Of a stretch of DNA of 64,000 bases, positions 62,572 through 64,000 are shown in pieces (positions within the stretch are counted from its first letter, which is position 1; the number at the start of each line of letters is the position of its first letter). This stretch comes from Erwinia billingiae Eb661 (GTDB taxonomy: Bacteria; Pseudomonadota; Gammaproteobacteria; Enterobacterales; Enterobacteriaceae): the NCBI RefSeq assembly GCF_000196615.1, contig NC_014306.1, positions 4,836,001 through 4,900,000 on the forward strand. Direction: 5' to 3'. The position numbers and the translations under genes were made by a program. A model generated the notes under the pieces. The model was given only the letters and a program-made list of their open reading frames with translations, did not search any database and was not told the origin of the DNA.

Positions 62572-64000
62572 TCAGGCTTTGTCGTCTGTCGTCGCCGTGG
62601 CCTGTTTCGGATCGGCACACCAGTTGTTTTTCTGATTGATGCCGCCGTCTGGCGAGGTGTAGCCGAGGCAACCGAGCAGGGTATCAAACAGCTCAACGTG
62701 GCGATGGGTCTTGCCCACGCGCTGCTGGGCTTTCAGCCGTTCAAAGGCGCTCTGATTGGTTGGGTCTGCCAGATACTTATCGGACGCCCAGACAATCATC
62801 GGCACGCGGAACTGCTCCGGTGGTGCCATATGACGCGGCGTGCCGTGCAGGTGCATGTTCTCGCTGATCGATTCGCCGTGGTCCGCCGCATAGAAGACGA
62901 TGGCTTTCTTATCACGCAGCTGGTCGAACACGCTGTCGAGCACCGTATCGGTGTACAGCACCGAGTTATCAAAGGCATTGATCAACATTGCCTTGCTGCA
63001 GGTGTCGTCGACGCCCATGCATTCAGGCTGATAGCGGGCAAACTCGCGCGGATAGCGCTGGGAATAGAGGTAGTGCGAGCCTTTAGTATGCAGCACCACC
63101 AGATGCTTGCCATCAGGGTGGCGATCCAGCGACTTTTTCAGCTCCGGCACCAGCAGCATATCGTCGACCGATTTGCCCTGATTCTCTTTCTCCGAGCCAA
63201 TCTGCTCGCGGAAGGCGAAGTTATCCGCATTGGTGTTGTTGTAGAACCACACTTCGCTCTGCATGGCGAACAGCTCCGAGCTGAAGCCCAGTTCTTTCAG
63301 TACCGAGAAGACGTTCTGCTCTTTCAGGGTGCGGGCCGGGCCTTCATCGGTTCCGCCCTCACGCACAAACATACAGCGCAGCGACAGCTTGGTGGCGGTA
63401 TCGCAGGACTCGCCCCGGAATGCCACCAGGTTCTTCTCTTTCGACAGTTTCGGCGTGGTATCACGGTCATAGCCGAGGATGCCCATATGGTCCCAGCGGG
63501 TGGTTTCACCGATGACAAATACCACATAGGTATCGTCCAGCCCGGCTGGCGCGGTGTAGGTAAACTGCTTCGCCGGATCCAGCAGGTCCTTGCTGTCCAT
63601 CTTCTCGTCGTAGCTGGTATAGGCAAACAGCCCCAGCGCCGACAGCCAGTTCGACGGCAGATAGGAGTGCGCCACCACGCCGCCATAGCTTGGCAGATCG
63701 ACGTTGGTCAGCTTTTCATTGATGTTCTGCTGCTTATCAAGGAAGCGGATCGGCAACCAGACCAGCGCGACGGCCAGCAGCAGGATCAGCAGCGGTTTAA
63801 TGCGGTGTCCCGGGGTTTTCAGCTGCTCAAGCAGGGTCAGGCGCAGCGCGTTGCACCAGATCAGCACTAACGGCACGATGCTGACGGACAGCATCCACAG
63901 GACGAAGTGGTAACCAATCACCTCTTTCGACAGGTCGGTATCGGTGGTCATCACCGAGGCGACGATGCCGTAGCCAATAACGACGTTAAAGAAGCTCATA
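62572..64000 (-). CDS. eptB: Kdo2-lipid A phosphoethanolamine transferase EptB, C-terminal part (5' end outside window)
   Basis: The frame runs to the window edge; by comparison with E. coli EptB (563 aa) roughly the first 85-90 residues are missing, and the Met at 63999 is internal. Visible are two or three membrane helices (FFNVVIGYGIVASV, VLWMLSVSIVPLVLIW, LLILLLAVALVWLPI), then a periplasmic sulfatase-like domain. The nucleophile Thr is in IGETTRWDHMG, and the metal and phosphate sites include AADHGESISENMHLHG. It adds phosphoethanolamine to the outer Kdo of lipopolysaccharide, lowering surface charge. It is in the same neighbourhood as in E. coli. Confidence 0.95.
   Translation of the reverse strand, partial: MSFFNVVIGYGIVASVMTTDTDLSKEVIGYHFVLWMLSVSIVPLVLIWCNALRLTLLEQLKTPGHRIKPLLILLLAVALVWLPIRFLDKQQNINEKLTNVDLPSYGGVVAHSYLPSNWLSALGLFAYTSYDEKMDSKDLLDPAKQFTYTAPAGLDDTYVVFVIGETTRWDHMGILGYDRDTTPKLSKEKNLVAFRGESCDTATKLSLRCMFVREGGTDEGPARTLKEQNVFSVLKELGFSSELFAMQSEVWFYNNTNADNFAFREQIGSEKENQGKSVDDMLLVPELKKSLDRHPDGKHLVVLHTKGSHYLYSQRYPREFARYQPECMGVDDTCSKAMLINAFDNSVLYTDTVLDSVFDQLRDKKAIVFYAADHGESISENMHLHGTPRHMAPPEQFRVPMIVWASDKYLADPTNQSAFERLKAQQRVGKTHRHVELFDTLLGCLGYTSPDGGINQKNNWCADPKQATATTDDKA

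Overview
The window reads as chromosome of a plant-associated gamma-proteobacterium of the order Enterobacterales, probably an Erwiniaceae member (Erwinia/Pantoea type). The right two thirds follow the E. coli yhj-bcs-dpp-eptB gene order closely (yhjE, yhjG, pdeH/yhjH, kdgK, yhjJ, dctA, pdeK/yhjK, bcs genes, dppABCDF, eptB). The left third is a different assortment of genes that includes a pectin-oligomer catabolic operon. Genus assignment is inference. No rRNA, tRNA, insertion sequence, prophage or CRISPR array was seen.

Layout. 1-2086: the 3' part of a TonB-dependent siderophore receptor and an iron/siderophore periplasmic binding protein. 2128-4225: a PPOX-type flavoprotein, a small Cys-rich lipoprotein and a periplasmic alpha/beta hydrolase. 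4386-8825: a KdgR operator followed by a four-gene operon (GPH-type oligogalacturonide transporter, GH105 unsaturated galacturonyl hydrolase, KduD, RpiB-family isomerase) ending in a strong terminator. 9074-10244: two small exported proteins. 10297-11540: cbpAM. 11882-12051: an unlisted 25-codon gene with its own promoter. 12145-12879: mntP with an MntR operator. 13059-13237: two decayed gene ends. 13298-16557: a small membrane protein, a 30-aa peptide gene coupled to mgtA, mgtA itself, and an mgtL-like leader ORF. 17052-20172: an alpha/beta hydrolase and yhjE. 20268-31035: yhjG, pdeH with a FliA promoter, kdgK with a KdgR site, an esterase, yhjJ, dctA and pdeK.

31184-55576 holds two complete cellulose synthase loci side by side. 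The first is E. coli-like (bcsR-Q-A-B-C, with divergent bcsE-F-G for phosphoethanolamine modification). The second is the bcsO/bcsD type (bcsO-Q-A-B-C-D-Z). They converge on one shared bidirectional terminator. Only one bcsZ cellulase is present, in the second locus. Two c-di-GMP phosphodiesterases (PdeH, PdeK) lie just upstream, so cellulose output and its c-di-GMP control sit within about 33 kb.

56097-61901 is the dipeptide/haem ABC importer dppABCDF, and 62572-64000 is the C-terminal part of eptB, cut by the window edge.

How it fits together: oligouronides enter through the transporter and are cleaved by GH105. The product is isomerised (RpiB-like), reduced to KDG (KduD) and phosphorylated by KdgK, whose gene lies 15 kb away but carries its own KdgR-like site. 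The cation genes (mntP, mgtA) carry recognisable cis-elements: an MntR box, and an mgtL-like leader.
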